DNA of 64,000 bases, taken from NCBI GenBank assembly GCA_008711295.1, contig VUYV01000053.1:2637213-2701212 (forward strand), in the 5' to 3' direction. Position 1 is the first letter of the stretch. Each line of letters opens with the position of its first letter. Positions 24,961 to 39,439 of the stretch are shown one piece after another. This DNA comes from Anarhynchus alexandrinus (Eukaryota > Chordata > Aves > Charadriiformes > Charadriidae). Made by a program: the position numbers and the translations under genes. The notes under the pieces were generated by a model. That model ran no database searches and was not told where the DNA came from. It saw nothing but the letters and a program-made list of their open reading frames with translations.

Positions 24961-26739
24961 GTCTCTTGGTTTTAATACCAGAAAAGTGCCTCGTCCAGCA
25001 TAAAAGTAGAAACTTAATACACTCTTTGGTGTGTTAGACAGCCTCGTCATCACAGCACTGTATTTGCTTTTGAATAGGCTTATTATCTGTATCTGTGTTA
25101 GTTCTAAATCTGGATATTGCATTTGTTACGCAAAGAAAGAAAATTAGTTTTACTACTTGAGATAGGGACTGCTGAGACAGCTGAGTTTCAGCATATGTTA
25201 ATAGTACAACTGTCCTCATTTAAAGAGATATTCAAACCTCTAACAGAATTTGCGTTTTTAAAGATTTCCTCTACTAAAGTACATGTAACTACCATGTACC
25301 ATTGCCATCTAGTGGAAAGGTAAGTAAGAACACAGGTTTCCTTCACTTTAATAGCGATCCATGATGATCATTGATGGTTATTTTAGCTAATTTGGAAAAC
25401 CTCTAGAAAGCATACTGTAAAGTCCATACATCTCTCAATGTCTGCCCTGCTCTCAGGGAAATCGATAGCTTCCTGTTTAATTTTTCTTTTGGTATGGTAA
25501 AAAGAAGTGTTTGGCTGCTGTTAGCAATCTTACTGATAAAGAGTTTCTCTTCTGAGACAGAGGAAACTTAGCTTGTTTCCTTATCTTTGATTAAATATAA
25601 CATTCACTAACTTAATTGAAATACAGCATGTTAGTGGACACGCATGGTCAATAAGGATGTATTTTAGAGAGAACTGCTGTGAAAGGGGAGGTGGTGGTAG
25701 AGCAGAAAGAGGAATAATGCTATAGTAATACAGCTTCTCCTTAGCTTGTCTAAAAGAATGAAATTAACACAGCTTTTTGCAATTAAAAGCATACGCAAGT
25801 TTTGGGCAGGCTGGCAGATTAAGCATTAAATTGAGGAGCTTCTACACAAAAACTCTGGTCAGGCTAAAAGACTTATTTCTTGTAGCCATTTGTTTAATGA
25901 GTTTACATCTGCTGTAACATTCAAAGAAGTCAGTAAAGCCCAAGTGTTTGACAGCTGCTCTTAAAAAACCCAAGGAGGATGCACTTTGCTCATCTTCCTC
26001 GCAGACTTTAGATAAGGATGAGAAATGTTACAGAGATCCACTGGAAAGCCTCAAAGGCAAAATACACGATATCTAGTTTTACTAGATTCTTGATCATTTA
26101 CAGTTCACCCTAAAACTCCCACACATTTGTTTCTTAATGTCCCTCATGCTCCGTTAAACCTCACTGCAGCAATGTTCCCATAGGAATGTGGCCACTTGCC
26201 AGACTCTCTCATGAACATTTCATTAATCTTCTTGGCTCTCATACAAACTACAAAACATTATTTGTTAGCAATTTAACTGTTTTGCTCCCAAATGTGCCAG
26301 AAATGTGATCTTTGCTATGCTTTCATTCAAGAATACACGAGGATAATTATATAGTAAATGAAATGAGTTTTTTTACATTTAGCAGGATACAGTGCCAAGA
26401 AAGGTAAACTGATTATATCTTGTTTCTGGAATTAATTCTCATGCTATCCTAAAACCCAAATCATTCTCAAATGTTAAGATCTAACTTATACTTAGCAAAA
26501 TGTATCTTTAGATACAGTTTTATTTCAGTACATTACACAATGATCTCTGACTTCTTTAATAATTCAGACCATACCATAATCTACCTACTTCAGAGGATAA
26601 CTACCAGAAAATACTGACTATTTCTGTTTTCTGAAAGTCTAGCCTGACCCATGTCCAATGATGTGGAGAAAAGACTATCACTGGCTTTGCATAAATACAA
26701 AAAGTCTGTTAGCATGCACAGCTTCGAAAGCACACATAA

Positions 26740-26783
26740 GAGAAGGAAAAACGAAAGAAGGAAAAACGAGAGAAGGAAAACGA
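26740..26783. repeat. 15-bp tandem repeat, about three copies
   Basis: GAGAAGGAAAAACGA is repeated with small changes (GAAAGAAGGAAAAACGA, GAGAGAAGGAAAACGA). It is a local minisatellite of unknown origin. Confidence 0.75.
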
Positions 26784-27094
26784 TTTAGAGAAAAGCAACT
26801 TCATCCTCTGCAGAGTAGGGAGGACTTAATTCTAGATACACAGATACACAACTTTTATTTCAAAAAATGTGAAGCTTCAGAGTGGCATCAGTGGATAAGC
26901 TGTCCTCAGGCGCATATAACACCACTAGTATACAAGCAGGTTTTATCACTTAATTTCACCTGGGCTTAAAAACCCAACAGTAACACAGAGAGACATGCAG
27001 ATGCAACTCAACTTCATGCGAGAAGGGAAACCTCTTCATTTACTAACTTTGTAGTATTGCTAGTAATAACCTTCATATGTGTCAACTTCATGGG

Positions 27095-27151
27095 GTTTTT
27101 TTTGTAACTAATCTATAATGGTTTGCGGTTTTTTTGGTAACTAATCTATAA
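27095..27151. repeat. 33-bp direct duplication
   Basis: G, a run of 7-8 T, then GTAACTAATCTATA occurs twice, separated by ATGGTTTGC. Two copies about 33 bp apart suggest a recent local duplication. Confidence 0.75.
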
Positions 27152-30100
27152 GTTCAGTTAATTCCTCAAATCCCATTTTCACTTTGCAACAATATGACTG
27201 TTTTCAACAATTTGCTTCCATGGCACTGTATACAAAGTGGTATGCATCTGCAACTGAAGGATGAAATGAAGAGTAAAGAGTGAATAAAAACTGCAGCTGT
27301 TTAAAAGGACAGGATCAGAGAATTAAAGGGAGGGGAATAAACACATTTATATGTTTTTCTGTTTTCTCTTCTGACTTTCTGTAAGTGCACACAAGAAACC
27401 AAAACATTTGGGATGTATCCAAACTCAGGCACTTTTGAGGATTTCCCAGCACTTTTCTGGCTTAATATTGTTCTGCAATGTAATGGGCAGAGACATGCAG
27501 CCACACTCTCCATATTGTGCAGTCACTAAATTGCAGTCTGTGTGAAGAGACACATATTAGACCAGGCCATATTTGAAGCAACAGCCGCAGGCTGTTTACT
27601 GGGTCAGAATCTGGATTTTTTTCTTAGAATAATCCTTAGGAGAGAAGAAAAAGGTCTTGCAAATTCTATTGCAGAATGTGCTGGATTGTGGCAAAAGCTG
27701 ACTGATACATACTCTTTCAATCCTACCTTTTAAAATTACAGCAGGGGGCTGAGAGGGGAAGTGTTATGAGTGTGTCCATAGAACATGAGCGGTTGATGAC
27801 AGAAATAAGAAGCTCTATCAGTTGTTACATGCAGCAAAATAAAGAAACCATTCAAAGCTTTTAATGTTGCTTGGAGAAAAGGAACAGGAATGACATAGTG
27901 CTTAAGACCAGCTGGAAAAAAAATCGGGTTTTGGTGAGACAACAGGATGATCAACTGCAAGATTTTGATTGTTTGGATGTCAGGTTGATCAACTACCTTA
28001 ACCAGGGAGAAGGGACACCTAGAAGATGACGTAGGTCATAAGGTATGATCAGATGAAGGGCTGTTTGGGAACTGGGGACTTTTGAAAGGTTAAAGTAGAT
28101 AGTAAAAATTTAGTAGAAAGGCTCATACAAGATCTCAGGAGAGTAAGTCAAGGAGGAAATAGCCAATGGAGGGGGCAAGGCACCCAGGAAAGTATCTGTT
28201 GTTCTTAGATGGTGATAGGACAGCTGATGCACCTATTTTAGCACCGGACCGAGAGTACTCACCTGCAGTGTTGCAAGGGTTAAAACCAGTCCAGAGACAG
28301 GCACATATGTAATTTGCCATTTGGAATGAGCATTCCCAATTTAGCTTTCAACTGGTGGCAAAGCCTAGTCATAGCGGCGAGATGCCAAATATTAATTCAG
28401 GCAAAGCTACACTGCTATATACTCTTGGAAGCTGTATGATTAGAAGAAGTCAATAGAGTATAACTGACCTAATTTCTTATTTTTATTTCATAACTAAAAG
28501 CAACTCAAGGGAACTCTGAGCACAGAGACTTGCTCAACCCACACCATAATTGGACTGGCTGATTGAACTAGCTGGTTGGCTAAAATTGTATTCTGATTAA
28601 ATTGTAAGACTTTTTTCCAAATGGCAAAGATCTCCTCCCTGTAATTCCTGAAAGCTCTATCTGAGAATTACAGCGTAAAGAGAAAGAGAGTGCATAGTGT
28701 CAGACAGCCTCTGTTGTTCCCCCCAACAAGTTATAAATAAATATAGGATACTTACAGTGCTCTGTACTAGAGAAAGCCAAGATCAAGGCCAAGTGTCACA
28801 GTCCTCCCTGAAAATAATTGCAGCATGCAATATAATCCTACATACTCCAGCAACATGTAGTGTAAATAGAAACGAACAGGATAGCACTGGATTGTGTGCG
28901 GTGGAATTGTACCAGACCCTGGGAATTTTATGTTAATTAAGAAATGCTGATTAATAGAGAATGCTAAGTTTTAATAAGCCAGTAATAAAAGAGAAATTGC
29001 GTTTAAATAACAGGCGTGTCTTGATTCCCTGGAACAAATCTTCTGATTTTTAATCGGGGGAATTCACCTAGTGGAAAATTTTGCCTGGCTTAAGACAGCA
29101 GAAGTTTTCTGTTGGTGTTACTCACTGTGGTTTAACTCCCTATCCCAGAGGTCTGCCTGGGTAACTGAGCCATTGGGAAACAGGTCTTAGAAACAGCAGA
29201 AGTTACGATCTTGATACCAAAATTACTGGGTGAGGTTGTGTCATACTAGAGGAGAGAATAGAGGATCACAAGACTTCTGGGGTTAGTGTTAAGGTACACG
29301 CAAAAGACCCAGCAACACAAGATAGTTCAGCTTATTTCCTGAAAGTGCTCAGAATGCAAGTTACAGGTCTGCTAGGAAAGAGATTACTAAAGCTGCTGGG
29401 ACTGTGCTGGCCCAGCAAGATCCATCCTCTACTTCACGTCAGGGTACAACTGCTTCTTCCCCCTTCTACTATTACATCTACACATAACTTCCTTAACCAC
29501 AAAGTGAAGGAGAGTCCTGGATCTTTTCTGTTACTGAGCACACATGGTAACAGGGACATCCTGAGGTTTGATGCAGGTTTCTTTGTACGTGTACCCTAAA
29601 AGGAGACAGAGTTGACTCAGAGAAACTTGTCCATTAGTATCCTATCTTCACATCATGCTCTGCACCCTGGTGGATCATACAATACTTTGTTGATTATATA
29701 AAGGAGCTCTGTTCAATGGAGGGATGTTATTGTAAGCATAAAACAGGAATCTAGACCGTTTTGGTAATCCAACCTCAAACAATGTGGGCACAGAAAATCT
29801 ACTGTGACTAATGAAAAATGAAAAGCAAGGTCTAGTTATCAGCAATGGAATTTCAGAAATTACCATTCAAAACTTCCAACTGAGGAATATGTATGTTCCT
29901 CAAAAGCAGTGTAACTGTCCAAAATATCAGTAGATAAATCTGTGCCCAAAATCTGCTTCCTACAACCTTGGTAACGTTCCACAATGATTGAGAAGTGCAT
30001 ATTGTAGCAAATTCACTGCCAGACTGTCTTTCTTGCATGGGAGGACAACGTCCCTCCAAGACAGAAAAAATCTCTGAATCTGGACATGGAGCTCTGGCTA

Positions 30101-32800
30101 AATGAAGCCGAGTCTGCTACGTGCCTCTAATTTCTTTGCTCTGATGGAAGTCCTAATGTCACCACTTAGGCAATGAGAAGGCGAGTTAGAGCTTTATCAG
30201 GACTAACTGGCGGCAGGCAGAGTTGAAGGCAGATCTTGATTAAGTGCTCTAAGCAACTGGAATTAAACTGTGGGACTGCAGGGTCTGGGCAGTAGTGGTC
30301 CACATGCAAGTTTTCATTTCAGAGCCCCTCAAACTAAGCCTCATTTAAAACCTGACTTTTTTTCTCCAGCTCTCCTCTTCATGCTACAAGTAAACTCATG
30401 GAACCTGCCAAAGTAGAAAACTAACTTATTAGTCACAGGACAGTTGGTGGCACACAGAGCATACTCCTGATTAATTTATCAGTCTAAGTTATTTTATGGC
30501 CAGCTGGCCCACCCTCATTGTGTTATATGAGCATGTTGCAAACTATGAAGTGTTCACACAAAGATACATTTCTCTTTCTTCCCCTCACTCTCTGCTTTTA
30601 TTCTGTGCTTGTTTCTTTATAGATCGTGGTGGTGTGGGAAGGCTCCACCAAGTATCTGTATGCCTGCTTCTCATTTGCATTAAAAGTCCCTAAGGTGCCA
30701 TGAAGAAAGTTCAGTGTTAAGTAAGACTCAGGCCTTGATTTCTGTGAGGATCGGAGAGGGTTGGTTCTGTTTTCTTGTTTTTGTTTTAATTATTTAAAAA
30801 TTGCATAAATACAATTAGTATTGCTTCTGTTTTGACAGGCTACACTCAGTAGTGGCTCAGATTACCCTCTCTGCAATTCATATTTGAGGAGTATATTTGA
30901 GTTTGGTATTGCTTTATTAAGAGAAGGCACAGTGACCTAATTAGAAATACTGATAGGGATCCTGACCAATTCAATCAAAGGAAGAAAGGAAGAAAGGAGT
31001 TCCCAGATAGTAAAATTATGAAAATCACAAAAGGAAGCGCCACCTAAGACTGTACTTCTATCAAAAATGTAACCACCACAAACCTGTTTTCCACTCATAC
31101 AAATCAAGACTAGGACTAATTTCCCAACGTATTAGAATTGTGCATTTCTTTTTTTCTTCTCTTATAATTTGCAAGGCAAACAAACAAACAAGATTAATTA
31201 CAATACTTTAACAGTCTGTCAAATAAGGCAGTTCTGTTGCTTACTTTTTCAGCTAGTGCATTCATGGGAATCTTTTTTTTTGTAGCATTATCTCATAAAA
31301 ATACACATGTAAGCTTAGCACAAACCATAAAAATGTATTGTAGACTTCAGCTAATCTAGTATCTTTCATTCGTAAGGAGGATTTGGGTAGAGGCCAAGTT
31401 AATTAAAACCAGAATAGAAATGTGTTCTATTCATATGAGTCATATACCTCTGACTCACAATAGAGTCTGTGCAGCTAATGGGTTAATTTGTCCCGATAAC
31501 ATAGAAAAAATGAAGCTAGAGGTTATGACACTGTTTGAACTGAGTGCTGGTTTCAGACAGTAGATGTACAAGGTTTTTATGTAATTAAGAATACAGATCT
31601 GCTCTAATGATGTCCTTTCTGTCTATTCAAGTGCCGTTACAAACAGTTCAGCAAGACCTGGAGGTACAGAAGGCTTAGAAATCTAGGACTGACACCTTCA
31701 ATACTCTATTATTGTAACAATGTGCACACGTGTTTCAGCTACTGTCACATAGAGGAAAGTCTAAATCACATGCATGTAAATTGTATTGCTGGCAATTTCC
31801 TCCTAGCCAATGGCCCTGCAGCACTTCAATGGGAAAAATTCCTCCCCAAGCAATCTAACAAACCCACACGCTTACTTGCCTCAGTGGCCTGATGCTAAGC
31901 ACCTACATCTTTACCACAGGAGGAGTGGTAACCTTTTAAGCTAGCAGCTTTTGTAACTCCTCTGGTCCCTCTCCCCCTGGGGACTGGCATTCCACACAAG
32001 CCTCATTGGTAACTTTCTAGCTCCTTGTTTTACACCACAGCTTAAAGGCACAGATAAGAGTACAGAAAGGGGAACTTGGTTCCTAATCCATACCTATCAT
32101 GATCTTCTGTGTAAAGTTAGCGAAGTTCACTTACAGCTTTCTTCCTCCCACGTTCCTGCAAGACTGTGAGCCTTTCAAGACAAGGACTGTATCACAGCAT
32201 GCATTCATGGAATTGCTAGTGCAATAAACCCTGTAGGCATGGATATAAACCAAACAGCAATAATAAGCACACCTGAGTTATATCTGCCTAAAACTTAGTG
32301 CCAAGGTTGAAAGCAGACAGCAGCATTCTGCTACTCTGCAGTTGATTTAGTTATCTGATCTCCAAGGGCCTCACAAGAGAAGATATAAATTATCCTGGTT
32401 TTTCAAACCTCATGCAGGTGAAACTCTTAATGAATACAAGAGTGGACAAGAAGCATATATCTTTTATGAGCTAATTTTAAAAGCGGCTATAAGAGATCCT
32501 TTGAGGAAAGGAGGCCTTAAACGTAATGGTTTTGCGGGTGTAATTATATAGGATTGTGCTAGGATGTGAAGACAATACAATGCAGGCCTCAGTGTAAATG
32601 TGACTGAGGCTTCCCACGGTGATCCGAACATTATCATTTTCTAGGTAAAACAGACTCAAAGAAACCACAAGGACTGTTCTCACATATTTGAAGTTAATTC
32701 AGTATTTTGCTGAATTGAGGCTACAGTCCTTAGCACTTTGCAAGTTTCAGACTGCACATAAGAATAAAAGTACTCCCTCCTTACCTAAGGATTGCTACCC

Positions 32801-32834
32801 AACAACAACAACAACAAAAAAAAAGAAAAAAAAA
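32801..32834. repeat. (AAC)n and A-rich run
   Basis: Five or six AAC units run into two stretches of nine or more As. Confidence 0.85.
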
Positions 32835-34545
32835 GCAAGGAAAATTACATTAAAAAAATGAAAAAAAAGAAAGTTCTGGTCACAGTGATTTCCCCACAAC
32901 CCCCTGCATGTAATTTAATAGCCCTCATCTGTTCATCTAATATAACAGTTATAAATTTGGCATGTGATCCAATGGACTAATCATTCAGAGACATGACTAC
33001 AGTCAGCACCGTTCATTCCTCCCAGCATCAAAAGCCCTAAGCAGTGGATGGTGCTGATTAGTCACAGCTGAAGACTTTAGAGCCTCAACATGCTAGTTTA
33101 GTATTAATTTTCACCTAACTGGAACAGTCCAAACATCCAGGAGAGGGAGGAATAGTTAAAGCATGTTTTCAGGCTTATTCCCAATAAAATTAAACTGAGC
33201 CAAGTAGGAAAGAGTCTGTGCAGTCTGCCACAACGTGGAGATCTCAGAAGGGAAGCAGAAGAAGCTCTTCCTGTTTTCCCTCCCCAGCCCATGTAAGGGG
33301 CATGTCCCCAGGCAGATTTTCTGCTCTTCACACAGAATATGGGCACCAAGGTTGCAATCCTGGAAAATCTGTTTGAGCACCACCTCCCCCTGAAGCCATC
33401 TAAATTTCACCCTTGATTTTCAATTGAAAAATCTCCAGCATTTTATACCAGCACATGTTCAAAGCTGACTCAGTTTCAAGCAGAGTAGTTCTAGTTTTAA
33501 TCTGGCTGGGATCCAAAAATGAGATGTAGCACTCAATCCAGTACTTGTGTTCAGGGAAGGCCCAAGAAACCTCAACTGGCTTTACAGACAAAATGCAGTT
33601 GTGTCTGCCCTTTTCCTAAAACACAGCTTGTAGATGATGTGGTGCTCACCTCCCCATGTGAGCATACCGAATGGCCAGAGAACAGGAAGGAAGCAGGGGA
33701 TGAAACTCCTATTTGCTTTGCCTGAGGAAATGCAAACCTAACTCAGGCTGCAGGCTATATGGGGTAGGAATACCTTCTCTTGGGACTGTTTTGACAGCAG
33801 AGTCCTGGAAGAGAGGAGTGAGAGTGACCAAAGCTCAGCAGGAACTTTGCATTGAAACAGAGGTGATGTTAGTCCTGGTTTCTCTTCAAAACGTGTTTTG
33901 GTATTTTAGCACCCTTTGGTTGACTAAAATACAGAAGCAGGCCTTACAGGAGGCCCAGAAGACAGGTTCTTCCCCTAAATCCTTTTTCACCTTTTCAACA
34001 ACCTAACCACCAGTTATGATCCCTCTTCTGCTCTCTTTCTCTCTCTGTGAGTTAACGTGGAATTACTTTATACACAGACTTGCAACTTCAGCTTATGAGT
34101 CAACAGTGCCCCTCCAACAACACTAAAAAAAAGGATATCACCTTAAATTCATATTGCAGGTTATGGCACTCTTTTTAAGAAGGAGGAGAAATAGCTCCCA
34201 CATGTGCAGAAGGGCGCTAAACCCAGATCTTTTACTTTCTGGGTGAATAGCAATGAAGAAATTGAGGTAGCCAGACCGTGACTTTTTTGTCACTGCAATG
34301 TTTGAAGAAGAGCAAGTCTACTTACTTGCTCTTCAGGACAAAATCCATAAAATTTAGGACAAAAGTCCTAAGTGCATATGGTGGGGCTTAAGATCATGGA
34401 TTGTAAGCAGAGATACTTCTTTCCAGTCCCGAGTAATAGGCCGGGATTGAAACTCACCCTGTCCTTAGTGTTCCCTGTTGATTAAGCAGCTCTGCTTGGT
34501 GGTTTCAGCTTTATAAGCAGACCTAAAGACCAAACACCTTCTTTT

Positions 34546-34662
34546 TGGGCAACCTGGTCTAGTGGGAGGTGTCCCGGCCTATGGCAGGGGGGTTGGAACT
34601 CGATGATCTTCAAGGTCCTTTCCAACCTAAACCATTCTATGATTCTATGATTCTATGATTCT
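34546..34662 (+). mobile_element. CR1 retrotransposon, short 3' fragment
   Basis: This is only the last ~115 bp of a CR1: GGGCAACCTGGTCTAGTGGG, the GGCAGGGGGGTTGGAACT box, CCTTTCCAACCTAAACCATT and four ATTCTATG tail units. It has the same orientation as, and a nearly identical tail to, the copy at 5271-5556, so both probably come from the same subfamily. It contains no coding part. Confidence 0.93.
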
Positions 34663-35261
34663 GGATTCATGCCAGTAATTCAGTGGCTAAAAATGTCGAT
34701 CTGTAGCACTTTTGATGCCTATATTTTTGACTGGTTCCAAGCTCTGCGTTGAAGCTCCTGCATTAAAGGGTCACAACACAAACAAGTTTATAAAAAAAAC
34801 AGATCTCAAAATCTTCCTGAATGCAGTTATTTTCTGAAATGGACAGTTTAATTTTGATCATTTTAACATTTCACTAACATTTTGTTAAATTTCAAATTAA
34901 GAAAATTACTCTGCAGAAAATTGTATTATACCCAGCTGCAATATCACCACTAAAGTGTTCAGCACAGTAATATTAAAGCAAAGGTATACTTTGCTATTTT
35001 GAGTCAAATACGACATTTTCCTGACCTGCTGCTGTTAATAATTTCAAGCATATGTTTATGTGGCTGTTTTTGCCAACCCACTTTCAGCTGTCACCAGCCT
35101 CCACAGAAAATAATAATAAACACTGAGTACACCCACAAAGAGGTAACTGAGAATGGGTTAGATGCACAGAGAGGTCTGGAAGCTCTGAGAACATAAATCA
35201 TACAGCCTTCCTAATTTTTCGTCATACAACTCATACTTTGACCCAACAGCAACATACAGTG
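34663..35261. other. Short intergenic stretch between the CR1 fragment and the PARVA 3' end
   Basis: AT-rich, with no repeat or coding sequence seen. It lies just beyond the proposed PARVA cleavage site, so it would be transcribed only as read-through. Confidence 0.5.
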
Positions 35262-35280
35262 TTGATTTTCAGGTGCAAAT

Positions 35281-35286
35281 TTTATT
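35281..35286 (-). terminator. PARVA: Candidate distal PARVA poly(A) signal AATAAA
   Basis: On the minus strand a canonical AATAAA is followed 20-45 nt later by CACTGTATGTTGCTGTTGGG, a GT-rich element typical of the downstream processing element. Cleavage would be near 35,262. It is the best-formed signal in the 5 kb below the stop codon. Confidence 0.5.
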
Positions 35287-38200
35287 GTGGATATAACAAA
35301 GGTTTCAGAAAAAGCAAAGGAAAAAATCAGCAATAGTGTCTCTTACTTACAGAGTACATAAAACAGACGCTGTGAAAGCTACTAACTCTGCAGTTGAAGG
35401 CAATGCAGCTTAATTTAAACTAAACATTATTTTCAGATGCACATGTTAAGAAGCAAATTTTGCAAATATTCTTTTTTTCTCAATTAGTCTGATATTGAAA
35501 TTGAGAACCAAATATTTCAATGACACTAACATTGTTGCAGTGTGTAGTATTAAACTATTAGAAAAGAAAATCTCATTATTGTGAAAAGAAATAGTCACAC
35601 AGAAAATATTGTCAAAATACATAAAATTAGCCTTAGTAAAAATTAAATGACTCAAAACCTCTTTGGAGAATCTGTGGATGCTGAGGTATGCATTATTTTG
35701 GAGTATTGGTGCAGCTATCTCCATTTTTCATGTGATGCATCGAAACCAAATATCTTACTTTAAACTAATTATAACTGTCTACAAAGGATTTCTTCATCTG
35801 TTAATTGTACTTTAACTGTAAAGAGAAACCCCACACTAATTCTTAGAGTAAAATGACAAAAGTCTATTAGGTAACAGTGCAGTAAATCTTCCAAGAGGTC
35901 TTCAAGGCACTGTTCTCTCTTTGGGTGCTTGGCACACATACAGGCCATTCATGAAGGCTGTTTTGGTAGGAAGACAAGAATAACAAAAACTAGACTTAAA
36001 GCTAGTATCTAGTATATTAAATAGCATATATATTTTTCTCTAATGAAATAAACCCCATTACTTTTAAAAGCCATTCTGTTTTACAACACTGTGGCTTGCA
36101 GTAAGGTGTCTACTAAATTAATCTGAAACATGAATTTAAAAACATACTTCAAGAAAATAAGAAAGAACAAAAGTCAACCAAGTAGCATTTACCTCAATCA
36201 CTATAGTCTGCCTGAATGTAAACCATTCCCAAGTACTGTAACCCTCTGTAAAACAGAAAGGACCAATGCTCTGTTGCTTTAATGCCACTGGTTTACATGG
36301 AGATACGCCAATCAGCAACTTGGTCCACAGTCAATTGAAGCAGATTAGGACCTTATCCAGCACTCGCTGGTCCACTTGAATTCCTGAACTATGTAGCTGC
36401 AAGGGCTGCTGCCCGCTATGACAGGAAGATATGTACTGACTAAGAAATGTAAAGAACTAGATATTCTGCAGTCAGCTCGTTTAATAAGAAAATTGGCATG
36501 TCTGTATTCCATCAGAAATATAGAGCAACACAATTCTGGATTTTATGTGAGTGTCTCAGGAAAAATCATCCAAAGATTCTTTCAATACCTTTCTCTAGGG
36601 CCTGTTCTTTATGGCAACTAAATGCCAGTCAGCTGGGAAAGAAATCTCAAAGGAGCTGACCTCAAGATATTAGGATTTTAGGTAATTGTTCTGACATCTT
36701 TTTGACGTACTATTAAGAATCTGTAGCTCCTTTTCTGAAAAAAATAACAGTTTTGTGTGGTTGACAGACCATGCCAGGATCCATCAATTGGGAAAGGATG
36801 TCTATCTCCAACCACAAAACAAATCTGGATACCATATTGCTGGATGCAATGGATGGATTAGAAGTCAGAGAAGCACAGAAAACTGTTCTTTTGGCAGGTT
36901 CATAATGCCCCAGCAGCAGCAAAGTTTACTGCTTGTTTGTTATTCAAGGCAGGCTAATAATCTGCCAGTTTTTGGTGGACTGAGCTACATGTAGTCCTTC
37001 ATGTGACAGAGCACAACAGACAAGCACATTGGTCTGGTGGATGAGATCCAAATACCACCACGAGATCTTAAGGCAGTGGCTTGGATTCATAGTACCTGGC
37101 TTTAGAAACCTAGCCAAAGCGCTGAGGCAGCAGCCTTGAGATAAGAGGCTCCCTCTGGGACCAATAGAGAAAGTGGCTCTCCAGGTGGCTGTTCATATCT
37201 TACATGGGCTAAATCTATTGATTTGGATCTATTTAACCATTTAAAGTAATTATAAATAAAACCAGGATTGACCTAAAACTTAAACAACTTCTATCTTAAT
37301 ATAAAAAGGAAAATTCTGCATTTGGCTGTACATCAGTATACACCACCGTGTATCAAGAATAAAAGCATCATAGGTGTCAGCAGAATTTGCCCCAGCTAAC
37401 TTAAAATTTTACTTCCCTGAAGGAAGGTGCTGGCCTACACTGATTGCTGAAGAGCAAACTGTCTACAGTAGTATTCTATATTTCTATAATATTCTGTATC
37501 AAAGCAATAAATATTAGATATAATCTGTATATTAGATTTCATAGTTATCTGATAGCTATTTAAATCTACACTGTCAAAAATATAAGCAGTGACCCACTCC
37601 TACGTGGCAGCATATACTTTTTGTGTGAATATCACATGGGTCTATATTTACATAGGACACTCTTGTTTATATAGCAGATTTTAATTTACATAAATTCTTA
37701 CCATAGGATAGATAATTGTGTAAAGGTTGGATATTGTTTAAATGTTTCTATGGTTCTGCATAATTGCATTTCAGCATAAGGATTTCATCATTTTGTCTCA
37801 GGTTTACGTTTTTTAAGGATGGAAAATGGAGTTTGATAGACTTCAAAATCTCCAATAATGTTACACCAATATAGCACAGGAATACTTATTTTCAAGTCCA
37901 GGCAAAAAACAGTTTCCCTATTCCTCATCTTTTTCCTTTACATTTATAAATCTCCTCTTAAAGAAAGTGCACTCCTGAAAACAGGGCAATCAAAATGTTT
38001 TGGCATTGCTGAGATGTAAGAGTATTTCAGCTGAGCATGACCTGCAGAAAAACCATCATACATTTTTAATTAACAATTACAATTATTACAATCTAGGTGT
38101 GCAAATGAAAAACTTACATGTGAAACACTAAAATAAGCTGAAATTGCCGCTGGTATGTACACGAGCAATTCTGTTTCAGTTTGCTCAAAAAATGCTTTGT

Positions 38201-39433
38201 TGATTCCTATCAGTTAGCTTCTCAGATAGTAAAGATTTAATGAAAACACGCTCATTTTCACCAAGGTCAAAATGTCCAGTTATTTACCTGTGTAAAAGGC
38301 AAATAATTATTTTCTGCACCTCTGATTTCAGAAACTCAGTTAAAAATATAGACGTAAAAAAATATTTTAATAAAGATACTTAGAATGCTTATAACAATCA
38401 GATAAAAATTTCCGAGTTCAGAGAATATCCAGGTATTGCCCTCTGAATTAAATATTGACTTTCCTTTGCAAAAGTTGATATTTACTTCTCAGAATAATAA
38501 TTTTTGTGCCCCCCCCAGAAGTTAGTTATCATCCTGTTATTAAACATTAGTTAGTGTTCATCAAAGACAGCATGTAATTGCTTGTCTTCCCTTTATGGTA
38601 ATGTTGCACTGGAAAACTCTACATTAAAAAAAAATAATATGGAAAATTGAAAAATATGTAATGCTTTATATACTAAGTAACATATAGCTGTTATTGACTG
38701 TTCTTGCCAGTACTGCATTTCTTCAGATGAACAGACTCAACAGCTGACAGATTGCTTTCCCTTTCACCTATACCAATTCTGCCATAATTGGATGACTATT
38801 AACAAGTCTCCATCCTGCACTAAGCAGTCCAAAGATTTCTAAACAGTCGTCCAGTAATTTCTGCCTAAGAATCTGTGGTTGCATTGGAATCCTTCTTTTA
38901 AAAGGACTCTAATACTAACATCAAGACTTCTAGCAAATGATTAATTTACTCTTCAACTTATGCCAGTGCAGTTTTTTGATGATTAACACTCGTGTCAGGC
39001 AGTCTCTATCAGCTTCTTTCTTTGTGGAAACATAACTGGTGCTTGGCATCAAGTCTAAGGGAAGAATCAACTCCCATGTCTCTTTTGTGTCTTTGTTAAA
39101 GCTAAAACCAAACAGACAACAGCTTATACTTGGTTATGATTAGAAAAATGTACTCTTTATAGCCATGTGAAATTACCAAAGAACCTTACACTGTAACAGA
39201 GACTTTGCAGATGGGAGTAGTTTTGACCTAAAAGCAGTGCTTTTGCATCTGAAAGGCTACAGGAATGTTTCTGGAAAATAAATCTTGTTTTTTGTGTTGG
39301 ACATTATGCAGCAAAATACATTCATCATAAAATCAACCTAAGGGACAGATTCTAAATCCTATTTAGCAATAAATCTATACTTGCAATCTGGCAATCCTAT
39401 ACTAAAACTACTAAAAGAAAAACAAGCCATTCT

Positions 39434-39439
39434 TTTATT
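39434..39439 (-). terminator. PARVA: Candidate proximal PARVA poly(A) signal AATAAA
   Basis: The minus strand reads AAAATAAAAG followed by GGCTTGTTTTTCTTTTAG. This is a canonical hexamer with a T-rich downstream region about 0.75 kb after the stop. It would produce a short 3' UTR isoform; use is not shown. Confidence 0.3.

Larger units (their letters stand above)
5557..34545. other. Long intergenic region between the CpG island and PARVA
   Basis: About 29 kb of AT-rich DNA with only short open frames, none matching a known family. It holds the scattered simple repeats and repeat fossils listed separately, and GC-richer patches at about 8,150-8,400, 8,700-8,880, 13,240-13,790 and 20,200-20,420 that show no splice-coherent coding. 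Enhancers are likely in such a region but cannot be assigned from the sequence alone. Confidence 0.65.
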
